From positions 682,001-746,000 of the forward strand of contig NZ_JALKAN010000001.1 in assembly GCF_023015965.1 (NCBI RefSeq): DNA of 64,000 nt, written 5' to 3'. Positions 34,446 to 43,541 of this stretch are shown here, piece after piece. This DNA comes from Allomuricauda sp. F6463D (lineage in GTDB: Bacteria; Bacteroidota; Bacteroidia; Flavobacteriales; Flavobacteriaceae). The number at the start of each line of letters is the position of its first letter. Positions within the stretch are counted from its first letter, which is position 1. The translations under genes were made by a program, and so were the position numbers. The notes under the pieces are model-generated. The model searched no databases and was not told the DNA's origin. It was given only the letters and a program-made list of their open reading frames with translations.

Positions 34446-34802
34446 ATGGAAAATTTTAAACCAAAAACAGTAGATGAGTTTATCGATAATTCTCCCATTG
34501 AATCACGAGAAGTGATGATTGAACTTAAAAAGCTGATTGAAACTACTGCGCCAACTGCTGAAAGCGGCATCAGTTGGAATGTGCCTATTTACAAATATCA
34601 CGGTATTCTTGCTGGCTTTTCGCTGGCCAAAAAGCACGTAAGTTTTGGCATCGATTCTTTAACGGATGATGTTCGTGAAACCCTTCATGCGAAAGGGTAT
34701 AAAACGGGCAAGAAAACCATTCAGATAAAGTTTGACCAAAAGGTCCCAACTACGGAAATAGAACTACTGATTAAAGAACAGGCTAAATTAAACAAGGTCT
34801 GA
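34446..34802 (+). CDS. DUF1801 protein
   Basis: A 118-residue protein with the typical DUF1801 sequence: VDEFIDNSPIESREVMIELK, ESGISWNVPIYKYHGILAGF, then HVSFGIDSLTDDVRETLHAK and the ending KTIQIKFDQKVP. The family is functionally unassigned. It closes the small-enzyme block; downstream sequence to 35165 holds only a degenerate 37-codon frame. Confidence 0.82.
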   Translation: MENFKPKTVDEFIDNSPIESREVMIELKKLIETTAPTAESGISWNVPIYKYHGILAGFSLAKKHVSFGIDSLTDDVRETLHAKGYKTGKKTIQIKFDQKVPTTEIELLIKEQAKLNKV

Positions 34803-34843
34803 CCTTAAAAAATGGATTAAGGGAGCATCTGCATGTTATTGGT

Positions 34844-34957
34844 ATGGTCGCAGAAAACATCTCAAGTGAGATATTAAATGACACCATAAATATCGGCTTG
34901 AATTTACTTGGAAACTCGTACCATCAAGAGTTTGATAAAATAATCTCTTCGAAATAA
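34844..34957 (+). other. Short unassigned frame, possible gene remnant
   Basis: A 37-codon frame (MVAENISSEILNDTINIGLN, ending IISSK) lies in the 360-bp gap after the last DUF1801 gene. Sequence just upstream in frame (HLHVIG) also looks coding, so this may be the tail of a decayed gene. The rest of 34958-35165 shows nothing I can name. Confidence 0.25.
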
Positions 34958-35165
34958 ATCTTCCTCTGATTTTTTTTAGTCTACAGATAAGACTTGCAGT
35001 CGATATATCCCAGAAATTCACACAATACAATATGGCTTTAACCATTATTGGGACTTCACGAAATCCGAAATATAGGCAGGCTTAGAAATAATCAACTGAA
35101 GCTGTGGCATATCCGTCTTTTCAACCGAATGTAGTAAATCGTATTTTTTGGGTATTCTTAAAACA

Positions 35166-35200
35166 AAAAACCAACCACAACTAGTTATGTGGTTGGTTTT
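35166..35200. terminator. Bidirectional terminator
   Basis: AAAACCAACCACA pairs with TGTGGTTGGTTTT around an 8-base loop, with an A-rich left flank and T-rich right flank. It can end transcripts from both sides, including that of the acidic lipoprotein gene (35262). Confidence 0.85.
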
Positions 35201-35261
35201 AACTATCTATAAGTAAGCTAAGGGGATTTTGTTGTGGTGAATAATTAAAAGCCTTGTTTAA

Positions 35262-36353
35262 TTATGGGTTACAATTATTGTTTTGGAACTCCAGTTCGTC
35301 ATCATCACCGATTTCAAAGCTCACTTCAACCCCATCATCATCATCATCATCATCATTTTCAATTTCGTCTAAATACCAGGTATCATTAATATCATCCAAA
35401 CCTGGAATTGAAAAGACCACAGTAATATTATTTCCTGTTCCACTTGCGGTCCATGTACCATTGGCTGAATCTTCATTCCAAGTTACTGTTACGGTATTAT
35501 CTGCTAAGAAATTAAAACTATAGCCCGAAAAGTTATCTTCAAGATCATCGTCGTTTCGTTCCAATTCGTCAATATACCAACCAGAACATGAGGTTAGAAT
35601 AGATGTTAATTGGCTTGGCGTACAATCATTACAGTCGTCATCACCATAATCATAATCGTCGTCCTCATCACAATCATCGTCATAATCATCTATGGCATCA
35701 TCCAGGGCATCAAAATCGTGAATTATAATTTCAGATCCATCAGCAACTATAATGCTTATAGGAAATTCAAAACCAATCAAATCATCTTCATCTATATCAT
35801 CTATAAATTCATAAAGATTATAATCATTGGTAAAGGTCAATGTGGCAATAACTTCATTATTGGTGTTAAATATAGACGCTGAAATGGGGTATACAAAATC
35901 CAAACATTCGATGTCATCATCAATTTCATTTTCATCGTTGCAATCATCTGCATAATCTTCTAATTGGTCCAGACTATTGACTTCCAACTCTGTATAATCT
36001 GCAAAAACAATGGTGATGGGAAAATCGATGTCAATAATGTCGTCGTCATCGTCAAATTCATCCAGCAGGTCTTCAAGATCATCGTAATCATCAATATTGG
36101 TAATTGTTAGTTCCGTACCATTTATGGTCAGATCAATTGGAAGTTGGATCGTAAAACAGTTTGCATTGTAAACGATATTATCTACAGAACCATCGTTCAT
36201 GGCAACTCTTTGAATCTGGTTCGCTAAAGCTGAATTAGCTTCTAAAGTGGATTCTGCAGGTGGGTCGATACTTAAATCATCTTCTGTTCTACATGATGTT
36301 ATGGTTAAAAATAAACCTAATAAGACAAACATGAGAGGTTTAAACATTTTCAT
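35262..36353 (-). CDS. Asp-rich surface lipoprotein
   Basis: A lipoprotein of about 363 residues starting MKMFKPLMFVLLGLFLTITSC (lipobox TSC). The mature protein is extremely acidic with many Asp runs. It contains two to three repeated units of the pattern FPI-x-hydrophobic-x-DG/N-x-E...DxLxDxxDDC (near residues 95-140, 150-200 and 205-250), then a C-terminal lipocalin-like domain (LTSCSGWYIDELERN...). It likely binds cations such as Ca2+. It sits back-to-back with a sigma/FecR/TonB-receptor triplet that may control or use it. I recognise no assigned function. Confidence 0.7.
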   Translation of the reverse strand: MKMFKPLMFVLLGLFLTITSCRTEDDLSIDPPAESTLEANSALANQIQRVAMNDGSVDNIVYNANCFTIQLPIDLTINGTELTITNIDDYDDLEDLLDEFDDDDDIIDIDFPITIVFADYTELEVNSLDQLEDYADDCNDENEIDDDIECLDFVYPISASIFNTNNEVIATLTFTNDYNLYEFIDDIDEDDLIGFEFPISIIVADGSEIIIHDFDALDDAIDDYDDDCDEDDDYDYGDDDCNDCTPSQLTSILTSCSGWYIDELERNDDDLEDNFSGYSFNFLADNTVTVTWNEDSANGTWTASGTGNNITVVFSIPGLDDINDTWYLDEIENDDDDDDDGVEVSFEIGDDDELEFQNNNCNP

Positions 36354-36674
36354 AATTAAATTGTTTTTTAGCATTAAGGTTACACTTATTATTTTTAAAG
36401 ACATTTATAATTGCTGCCTTTATACTTAGAACAACTTACTGAATGAATGTCCCAAAAATTTTATTGTTTTTTTTAATCTTACATTCTAATTATAACTTTT
36501 TCAGACTTTTACGGAATATATTTTTTTCCAAAAGTAATTGAACAAAGTTGCTTCTATTGGTCATAGGTTGTTCATGGGGCCTTAAAAGTTGATGTTTTGG
36601 TAATATTGACATTTTTACAGTGTTTTTAAAAAAGTATACTTTTAAGGTTTTAATTTTTTTAAGCCCACAAATAA

Positions 36675-37199
36675 TTGCCTAAGTCACTCCACAAAAATGT
36701 CTGTGATAAATTGCGCTTTTCCCATCTCTACGAAAAGTATGCACAGAGTATGAGCAATATTCTATATTATAAATATGGAAGCCTACTAAACCCTTCCGAT
36801 AAAGTTCAGGATGCTTTTATTAAATTATGGGAAAACTGCGCCAAGGTAGCTCCAGAGGCGGCAAAATCATATCTATACACCGTTGCGAACAATTTAATGC
36901 TCAATGAAGTAAAGCACCGGAACATTGTGTTTAAACATCAGGAGGTAAAACCTAAGGACTACACCAATGAAACACCGGAGTTCATGTTGCGTAAAAAGGA
37001 ATTTTTAAAACGTTATGAAACTGCATTGTCCAATTTAAAGGAAGAAGAACGCGTGGCTTTTCTACTAAGCAAAGTAGATGGTAAAACACATCGGGAAATA
37101 GCAGAATTACTAAATGTCACCAAAAAAGTTGTGGAACACAGGATTTATGCCGCTTTAAATAAATTAAAAGACCAATTGGAAGAATTGAATCAAAAATAA
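36675..37199 (+). CDS. ECF RNA polymerase sigma factor (FecI-like)
   Basis: A 174-residue sigma-70 family ECF factor. Region 2 is YEKYAQSMSNILYYKYGS...DKVQDAFIKLWENC; region 4 ends in HREIAELLNVTKKVVEHRIYAAL. The start is TTG at 36675: an in-frame TAA lies directly before it and the first ATG would cut region 2. It precedes fecR by 49 nt and drives, by family analogy, the fecR-receptor unit behind it. Confidence 0.9.
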   Translation: MPKSLHKNVCDKLRFSHLYEKYAQSMSNILYYKYGSLLNPSDKVQDAFIKLWENCAKVAPEAAKSYLYTVANNLMLNEVKHRNIVFKHQEVKPKDYTNETPEFMLRKKEFLKRYETALSNLKEEERVAFLLSKVDGKTHREIAELLNVTKKVVEHRIYAALNKLKDQLEELNQK

Positions 37200-37248
37200 T
37201 TTTGGGACAATTGAAAGCTGAGTTGTTTTATAAGTATAGCATCTAGTT

Positions 37249-38154
37249 ATGGACAAAGAAGATTTACTGAAAAAATGGTTGGACAACAACTTATCCGAAG
37301 CAGAGGCGGAAGCTTTTAAAGCTTTGGATGATGCGCCACTATATGAAGAAATAGTGGTAGAAGCGCAGCGGTTCAGTGGTAGTAAACAGGCAAAAGTCCC
37401 TTCTTTTGAAGCGCTGGAAAAACAGTTGCACCATAAAAAAACATCGCCCATCAACTGGATGAAGGTAGCTTCCAGATTTGCAGCTGTTTTCGTGATAGGA
37501 CTAACCGTGTTTTTGTTTTGGAACAATAATAAGGCAAGTACCATAGCAACCGATTTGGCACAAAAAGAAACGATCACACTCCCAGATAACTCTATCGTTC
37601 AGCTAAATGAATTGTCCCAACTCACCTATACCCCTTCCAATTGGGATGAAGAAAGAGCATTGGATTTGAAAGGGGAAGCATTCTTCGATGTCGCAAAAGG
37701 AAAGCAATTCACTGTAAATACCGCATTTGGCAAAGTTACTGTCTTGGGCACCGAATTCAATGTATTCACAAAAGACAGTATTTTTAAAGTAAGCTGTTAT
37801 GAAGGTTTAGTACAAGTGAGCTTTAATACCAAGACCATTGAATTGCCGGCAGGTTCTGAGTTTGTTTTAGCATCGGGAACCGCTAAAAAATCCAATATTA
37901 CCGTTGCAGAGCCCTATTGGCTCAATAATATGAGTGTGTTTAAAGACGCACCTATAAATGCCGTATTTGTAGCATTGGAAAAACAATATAACATTACAAT
38001 TACCCCCACTATAAATACCGAAGGTTTACGATTTACAGGTGCATTCGAACACAACGACCTTAATAGTGCTTTAAAAGCTATTACGCAACCTCTTGACTTG
38101 ACCTATAGTGTTACAGATAATAAAAAGGTCACAATACAGAATGCTAATAATTAA
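37249..38154 (+). CDS. FecR-family anti-sigma factor
   Basis: A 301-residue membrane protein: a cytosolic N-terminus, one membrane helix (VASRFAAVFVIGLTVFLFW, about 80-98) and the periplasmic FecR domain (TITLPDNSIVQLNELSQLTY, GEAFFDVAKGKQFTVNTAFG, then VTVLGTEFNVF) ending in the DUF4974 secretin-like part. It receives the signal from the receptor's STN domain and controls the upstream ECF sigma factor. Its end overlaps the receptor start by 14 nt. Confidence 0.93.
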   Translation: MDKEDLLKKWLDNNLSEAEAEAFKALDDAPLYEEIVVEAQRFSGSKQAKVPSFEALEKQLHHKKTSPINWMKVASRFAAVFVIGLTVFLFWNNNKASTIATDLAQKETITLPDNSIVQLNELSQLTYTPSNWDEERALDLKGEAFFDVAKGKQFTVNTAFGKVTVLGTEFNVFTKDSIFKVSCYEGLVQVSFNTKTIELPAGSEFVLASGTAKKSNITVAEPYWLNNMSVFKDAPINAVFVALEKQYNITITPTINTEGLRFTGAFEHNDLNSALKAITQPLDLTYSVTDNKKVTIQNANN

Positions 38155-40639
38155 AGTAATAATTTTTCTGGCAAGTTTTCTTTGTTGCTTTTCAATAAGT
38201 GCACAAACTACTGACGAAAAGGTCGATGTAGCACATGTGATCCATCTGGTTGCAAAAGCACACAACATTACTTTTAACTATAAAAGTGATTTGCTACAAA
38301 ACGTGTATGTAACCCCATTGAAAGAAAACCAAAGCCTTATTGCCAATATTAAAAGCCTGGAAGAACAAACCCATTTAGTTTTCACACGAATTAGCGATAA
38401 GGTCATAGCTATATCTAAAACCGTTACCGTTTGTGGCCATATACTGGACGGGGCAGAAAATCCACTTTATGGCGCAACAATCCATACCAAGAATGGCTAT
38501 ACCGTAGCTGATGAAGATGGTTATTTTACATTGGAAGCACGATTGTTAGACGCTGTTTTGACCATTCGCTTTATTGGTTTTAAAACCGTGGAACGCAAAG
38601 CTGTGGATTTTGATCTGGAAAATTGCGACTATATCCTAATGGAGGAAGAAGCGGAAGCGTTGCGACCGGTGACCCTAAATGGTTATTTGATCAAAGGTAT
38701 CGACAAACATGAGGACGGCAGTATTGGAATTGATTATAACAAATTCACCTTGTTGCCAGGCCTTATTGAATCGGACGTATTGCATACGGTACAGGCACTG
38801 CCCAGTGTACTCAGTGTAGATGAAACAGTTTCCAATATAAACATCAGAGGCGGATCGCACGACCAAAACCTGATTCTTTGGGATGGTATTAAAATGTACC
38901 AATCCAGTCATTTTTTTGGGTTGATCTCTAGTTTTAACCCACTAATGACACAAACAGCGACGGTAATCAATAACGGTACGGATGCTTCATATACCGATGG
39001 GGTTTCCGGGACTATAGACATGCAGTCCAATAAAGCCATTGCACCAACATTTGAAGGGTCTTTTGGTGTTAACCTGCTTAATGCAGATGTGTTTTTGAAC
39101 ATTCCTTTCGGAACAAAATCCTCTGTACAAGTTGCTGCGAGAAAATCCATAGACGCATTGGTGCGAACACCCACGTACAGCACCTATTTTGAACGCGTTA
39201 CACAACACACGGAGGTAGAGGAAAATACATCGGACGTTAGCAATTCCAATCATTCTTTTGATTTTTACGACACCTCTTTACGATGGTTGTACAAACCATC
39301 GGAAAAAGATTATATACGGTTAAATGCCCTATGGGTAAACAACGATTTAACTTTTGATGAATCCGCATTTGTCAACGGGTCACAAGAAACCAAGGAAAGC
39401 CGTATATCCCAACACAGTATTTCCGCTGGTTTGCATTACAAACGACAGTGGAACAATAAAGTAAGTACCGTTGTAAACGTTTACAATACCGACTATAAAT
39501 TACAGGCCATAAATGCAAATATTATGGCAGAACAGCGCTTTTTACAGGAAAATATAGTTTCGGAAACATCGGTAAAAGCAGAGGGCTTTTATTCCCAAAA
39601 CCAATGGCGGTTAAATTTGGGCTACAATTTTATCGAATCAAAAGTTACAAATCTTAATGATATTGACGAGCCAATATACGTAAGGCGCGATGAAGAAGTG
39701 GTAAGGGAACAGGCCGCTTTTGCACAAGCACAGTTTCAAAATGAAAACAAAGATATTACCGTAAAGGTAGGTTCGAGGGTAAATTATATTAAAAAATTCA
39801 ATGTGCTGCTCACAGAACCCCGTTTAAGTATTCGCAAGGCCTTGGGTAAACATTTTGAATTGGAGGCCTTAGGCGAATTTAAGCATCAAAACACCTCGCA
39901 GATCATCAATTTTCAAAATGACTTTTTAGGCGTGGAAAAACGACGATGGCAACTCACAGACAATGATAGTATACCAATCATTAAAAGCAAGCAGGCATCG
40001 GTAGGATTACTGTATAAAAATAAAGGCTGGTTGTTAGATGCAAAGGCTTACGTAAAAAACGTTGATGGCATTACCACCCAAAGCCAAGGTTTTACCACGA
40101 AATACGAATTTGAAAAAGAACAAGGAAGTTATGATATCATAGGTGCTGAATTTTTGATGCGGAAAAATTTCAATACGTTAAGTACGTGGTTGAGTTATTC
40201 ATATATGCAGAACACGTATCACTTCGAGAAACTTGAGGACACAGAATTTCCAAGCAATTTTGATATTACCCACGCTTTTACATTGGGGAGTACATATAGC
40301 AGCAATTCTTGGAATATCTCTGCAGGATTAAACTATAGAACAGGGAAGCCAACATCCATACCCATGCAAGGCAATGAAGTTATAGAGGGTTCCATTAATT
40401 TTGATACCGCAAACAACGAAAGATTATTGTACTATTTTAGAATCGACGCTTCTACGCTTTATAAATTTAAAATAAATAGAAAATTACGTTCAGAAATAGG
40501 GGTTTCAGTTTGGAACATTACCAATTTTATAAACCCGATAAACAATTATTATAGGATCAACGCGGAAAATAGTGCTACGGAGTTTACGCGATATTCCTTA
40601 GGAACCACAACCAACGCTATTTTGCGGCTGTATTTTTAA
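38141..40639 (+). CDS. TonB-dependent receptor with STN-like signalling domain
   Basis: An 832-residue outer-membrane receptor. After a signal peptide (MLIIKVIIFLASFLCCFSIS) comes an STN-like domain (TDEKVDVAHVIHLVAKAHNI...), a carboxypeptidase-like barrel (VCGHILDGAENPLYGATI...), a plug (SNINIRGGSHDQNLILWDGI) and a beta-barrel. I chose the ATG at 38141; the frame opens at 38108. The STN domain signals to FecR. No SusD partner is present. Substrate is unknown; the adjacent acidic lipoprotein hints at a cation or chelate. Confidence 0.92.
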   Translation: MLIIKVIIFLASFLCCFSISAQTTDEKVDVAHVIHLVAKAHNITFNYKSDLLQNVYVTPLKENQSLIANIKSLEEQTHLVFTRISDKVIAISKTVTVCGHILDGAENPLYGATIHTKNGYTVADEDGYFTLEARLLDAVLTIRFIGFKTVERKAVDFDLENCDYILMEEEAEALRPVTLNGYLIKGIDKHEDGSIGIDYNKFTLLPGLIESDVLHTVQALPSVLSVDETVSNINIRGGSHDQNLILWDGIKMYQSSHFFGLISSFNPLMTQTATVINNGTDASYTDGVSGTIDMQSNKAIAPTFEGSFGVNLLNADVFLNIPFGTKSSVQVAARKSIDALVRTPTYSTYFERVTQHTEVEENTSDVSNSNHSFDFYDTSLRWLYKPSEKDYIRLNALWVNNDLTFDESAFVNGSQETKESRISQHSISAGLHYKRQWNNKVSTVVNVYNTDYKLQAINANIMAEQRFLQENIVSETSVKAEGFYSQNQWRLNLGYNFIESKVTNLNDIDEPIYVRRDEEVVREQAAFAQAQFQNENKDITVKVGSRVNYIKKFNVLLTEPRLSIRKALGKHFELEALGEFKHQNTSQIINFQNDFLGVEKRRWQLTDNDSIPIIKSKQASVGLLYKNKGWLLDAKAYVKNVDGITTQSQGFTTKYEFEKEQGSYDIIGAEFLMRKNFNTLSTWLSYSYMQNTYHFEKLEDTEFPSNFDITHAFTLGSTYSSNSWNISAGLNYRTGKPTSIPMQGNEVIEGSINFDTANNERLLYYFRIDASTLYKFKINRKLRSEIGVSVWNITNFINPINNYYRINAENSATEFTRYSLGTTTNAILRLYF

Positions 40640-40710
40640 AGAGTGTCCAATTAAGCGAATTGTAGTTCTGTTCAGAACGAAAACCTAAGTTTTGATAGGC
40701 CCGTTTGCAT

Positions 40711-40852
40711 ATTTAGCTCCTCCTATGCCGGAACATTTATGTTGATAATTAAGGAATAAGAGTACTGCATAACTAATTGAATTTGTAAATAAATCCCCGA
40801 AATTCGTTATCGGTCATTATAAATCAATAAAATAGATTGATATCTCAATATG
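40711..40852 (+). repeat. R-unit copy 3 (5'-truncated)
   Basis: It carries only the 3' half: ATGTTGATAATTAAGGAATA, CCCCGAAATTCGTTATCGG and the hairpin block ending CAATATG|TT. The region 40640-40710 after the receptor stop shows no gene. This is the left edge of the array. Confidence 0.7.
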
Positions 40853-40879
40853 TTGTGCATCCATAAATAATGAAAACAA

Positions 40880-41332
40880 ATGAAAAAGATTATTTACATA
40901 GATATGGATAATGTTCTTGTCGATTTCAAAACAGGAATAGACAAACTTGATAAAAATATCATTCATGAATACGAGGGAAGGCTAGACGAAGTTCCTAATA
41001 TTTTTTCGCTAATGGAACCCTACCCTAATGCAATAAGATCTGTTCAAGAGCTTTCTGATAAATATGATCTGTATATTCTTTCAACAGCGCCATGGTTAAA
41101 TCCAAGTGCTTGGATAAATAAAATAGAATGGGTACATAAACACTTTGGTAAAGAAGAAAATAGTTTGTTCTATAAGAGGTTGATTATATCACACAATAAG
41201 AATTTAAATTCCGGAGATTATTTAATTGATGATAGACCTAACAATGGCGCAAAAGATTTTAAAGGGGAATGGATTCACTTCGGAAGCCAAGAATTTCCTA
41301 ATTGGGATAAGGTAATAGACTATTTAATATAA
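40880..41332 (+). CDS. 5'(3')-deoxyribonucleotidase, NT5C type (HAD)
   Basis: A 150-residue HAD phosphatase: the nucleophile motif YIDMDNVLVDF (Asp in DMD), the LSTAPWLNP motif II and the terminal DYLIDDRPNNGAKDF with motif IV aspartates. The family dephosphorylates deoxyribonucleotides. Cassette ends are GTTGTGC (40852) and GCACAAC (41355). Such small nucleotide-acting enzymes in cassettes could modulate phage nucleotide pools, but that is conjecture. Confidence 0.85.
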   Translation: MKKIIYIDMDNVLVDFKTGIDKLDKNIIHEYEGRLDEVPNIFSLMEPYPNAIRSVQELSDKYDLYILSTAPWLNPSAWINKIEWVHKHFGKEENSLFYKRLIISHNKNLNSGDYLIDDRPNNGAKDFKGEWIHFGSQEFPNWDKVIDYLI

Positions 41333-41354
41333 ATAAATAAAAAGGGAGCCGAAC

Positions 41355-41420
41355 GCACAACAATAGATATGAAGCCACACTCCCTCTAGGTCGCACAGAC
41401 CCATATCCAAACCGTTACCA
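41355..41420 (+). repeat. Cassette end site, short type
   Basis: It opens with GCACAAC, complementary to GTTGTGC at 40852, and closes CCGTTACC at 41412-41419. Inner arms ATATG (41369-41373) and CATAT pair around GGTCGC-rich sequence. At 66 bp it is of attC-like size. Confidence 0.65.
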
Positions 41421-41449
41421 GCAATTAAAATAAATACCGATAAATAGTT

Positions 41450-41821
41450 ATGAATGATATGGTCGTAAGTATAATATTGATTATCATTTTGTGTTGCCAT
41501 TTAGCAGTCCTTATCGTTGGGTATAAAACGGGAGAAACAACTTTAATAATATCGTATTTAAATGCCGTTTTTGTGATTGGTCTATTTGTTTTTTGGGCTA
41601 TTAATAGTTTGAATAAAAAACAATATAACTTCGAAATGAACGAATTATATGTAATATGTCTAGAAGCTTTTATTTTAATATTCGCCCTTTACTCTAGTAT
41701 AGGTTTTCATAATAAAACCTATGTAAAAGTCATAAACAGTATAGGCTTTGGAATTCATTTATTGGCTACAGCAGGAATGCTTTATTTTATATCGACATTC
41801 AAATTTGATAGACTTTTTTAA
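41450..41821 (+). CDS. Hypothetical membrane protein
   Basis: A 123-residue protein with about four predicted membrane helices (VSIILIIILCCHLAVLIVGY, LIISYLNAVFVIGLFVFWAI, YVICLEAFILIFALYSSIGF and the terminal FGIHLLATAGMLYFI). I recognise no family. Its cassette begins GTTACCAGCA at 41414, as does the next cassette at 41970; its own complementary end is too degraded to identify. Confidence 0.65.
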   Translation: MNDMVVSIILIIILCCHLAVLIVGYKTGETTLIISYLNAVFVIGLFVFWAINSLNKKQYNFEMNELYVICLEAFILIFALYSSIGFHNKTYVKVINSIGFGIHLLATAGMLYFISTFKFDRLF

Positions 41822-41860
41822 GATAAAATGCTCTTGCCAATTAGTAGTTGAGAAATCTGA

Positions 41861-41979
41861 TTAATTACGTAGTTCAAACTTAACTTATGTAAATCCTCGC
41901 GGATTTACTATTCGGTTTGTATTTGCTAAATTAGGTACTTGAAACACGTAATTAACCATACACAAGACCGTTACCAGCA
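41861..41979 (+). repeat. Cassette end site, long type with inner hairpin
   Basis: Outer arms 41861-41877 and 41939-41955 pair over 17 bp with two mismatches. A perfect 8-bp inner hairpin GTAAATCC-TCGC-GGATTTAC lies at 41889-41908. The site ends in ACCGTTACCAGCA, where the next cassette starts. This two-level hairpin recurs at 48006, 50602, 52851 and 57499. Confidence 0.7.
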
Positions 41980-42002
41980 CGCAAGACAATAGCTATATAG
42001 CA

Positions 42003-43202
42003 ATGAAAAAAATAATTACGACCTTAATCTTAAATATTCTTGTCAGCACAGTTTATTGTCAGACAAATGACTCTACCTCAATAAAATTAACTGTAGAACT
42101 TGAAAAAATATACTCAAGAAAACATATTAACGGATTCTCTGTAGCTATTGTAAATCAAGATGGGACTTTATATAAAAAAGGGTTTGGGTACTCTAATATT
42201 AAAGCAAACAAGAAATACACTAATAATACCATTCAAAACATTGCTTCCATTTCCAAAACTATTATTGGCATTGCATTGCTAAAAGCTCAGGAACTTGGAA
42301 AACTTAACTTAGACGACCCTATAAACAAACACTTATTATTCAATGTAAGTAATCCATATTTCCCTGATGAACAAATTACAATACGACAATTAGCAACTCA
42401 CACATCTAGTATTAAAGATCCTTCAAGATACGAGAAGAACGGATATATTTTAAAAGAAAAAGAGAATAAGGAGGCTAAAGTAAATAGTAATTTTCGTTTA
42501 CCTGATGAAAAAATAATTCTGGATGATTTTTTAAAAAACATATTAAGTAAAGAGGGAAAATGGTACAAGAAAAATAATTTTTTAAAGACAAGGCCCGGAG
42601 CTGTATTCGAATATTCAAATGTTGCCGCAGGATTAGCTGCCTTACTAATAGAAAAAGCAACAAATCAATCATTCAACGAATTCACGAATGAACATATTTT
42701 CAAACCAATTGAAATGTCTAGCACAGGGTGGTCTTTTAATGAAGTAGATTTTTCAAAGCATTCTAAACTATATCTAAATAATGAAACTGAAATAGCTTTT
42801 TATAAATTGGTTAATTATCCAGATGGCGGTTTAATTACTTCATCGACTGATTTGGGAAAATATTTAACTGAATTAATTGCTGGTTATAGCGGAAATGGCA
42901 AAATCTTAAATAACAATAGCTACAAGGAGTTATTTAAACCTCAATTGACCGATATAAATTATACCGAAAGAAATGAAAACATCTACAATGATGAATACAA
43001 TATGGGTGTTTTTATGGGAATATCTGCTCACGGACAAATAGGTCATACTGGTGGCGACCCAGGGGTTGCAACACATATGTTCTTCAATTCTGAAACTAAA
43101 ATCGGAAAGCTTTTGATTGTAAATACCGACCTTAGAAAAGAAGGAATAAAGGAATTTATAGACATATGGAACAAATTAGAAGAATATGAAACTAAATTAT
43201 AA
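42003..43202 (+). CDS. Secreted serine hydrolase (class C beta-lactamase fold)
   Basis: A 399-residue exported protein (signal peptide MKKIITTLILNILVSTVYCQ). Catalytic motifs are SxxK in SISKTIIGIALL (about residue 84), Tyr in FEYSNVAAGLAALL and the HTGGDPG loop near 345. The family includes esterases, D-amino-acid peptidases and beta-lactamase-like enzymes. Cassette start GTTACCAGCA (41970) is mirrored by CTGGTAA at 43208, 6 nt after the stop. The following site is reduced to ~15 bases before an R unit. Confidence 0.86.
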   Translation: MKKIITTLILNILVSTVYCQTNDSTSIKLTVELEKIYSRKHINGFSVAIVNQDGTLYKKGFGYSNIKANKKYTNNTIQNIASISKTIIGIALLKAQELGKLNLDDPINKHLLFNVSNPYFPDEQITIRQLATHTSSIKDPSRYEKNGYILKEKENKEAKVNSNFRLPDEKIILDDFLKNILSKEGKWYKKNNFLKTRPGAVFEYSNVAAGLAALLIEKATNQSFNEFTNEHIFKPIEMSSTGWSFNEVDFSKHSKLYLNNETEIAFYKLVNYPDGGLITSSTDLGKYLTELIAGYSGNGKILNNNSYKELFKPQLTDINYTERNENIYNDEYNMGVFMGISAHGQIGHTGGDPGVATHMFFNSETKIGKLLIVNTDLRKEGIKEFIDIWNKLEEYETKL

Positions 43203-43223
43203 GCCCACTGGTAAGTCGGGCCT

Positions 43224-43518
43224 ATAACGAAACCTCCCTCCTCTCTCTGTGTACCTTCTTCCACAATCATCAATCCTTTTCGAAGCAAACGTCATTTTGA
43301 ATTGAGGCATAGTAACGATGCATAAATCTGGATTTCTCACCCTCCCCTAAACTCGGTTCGTTATAACACCAAGACATAAAACAGGCCACATACCATCACT
43401 TTTCTGTTGATAATTAGGGTATAACAGTATCGTTCACTCCATTGCTATTGACAAAAAAATCCCCGAACTTCGTTATCGGTCGATATAAATCATTAAAACA
43501 GATTCATATCTCAATACG
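43224..43518 (+). repeat. R-unit copy 4 (full length, subfamily A)
   Basis: A 295-bp non-coding unit from ATAACGAAAC to AATACG|TT. It contains TCTGTTGATAATTAGGG, CCCCGAACTTCGTTATCGG and a hairpin GATATAAATC/GATTCATATC. Subfamily A is marked by CCCCTAAACTCGGTTCGTTA. No gene is present. Confidence 0.8.
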
Positions 43519-43541
43519 TTGTATGCCATTAAAAAAACGAC

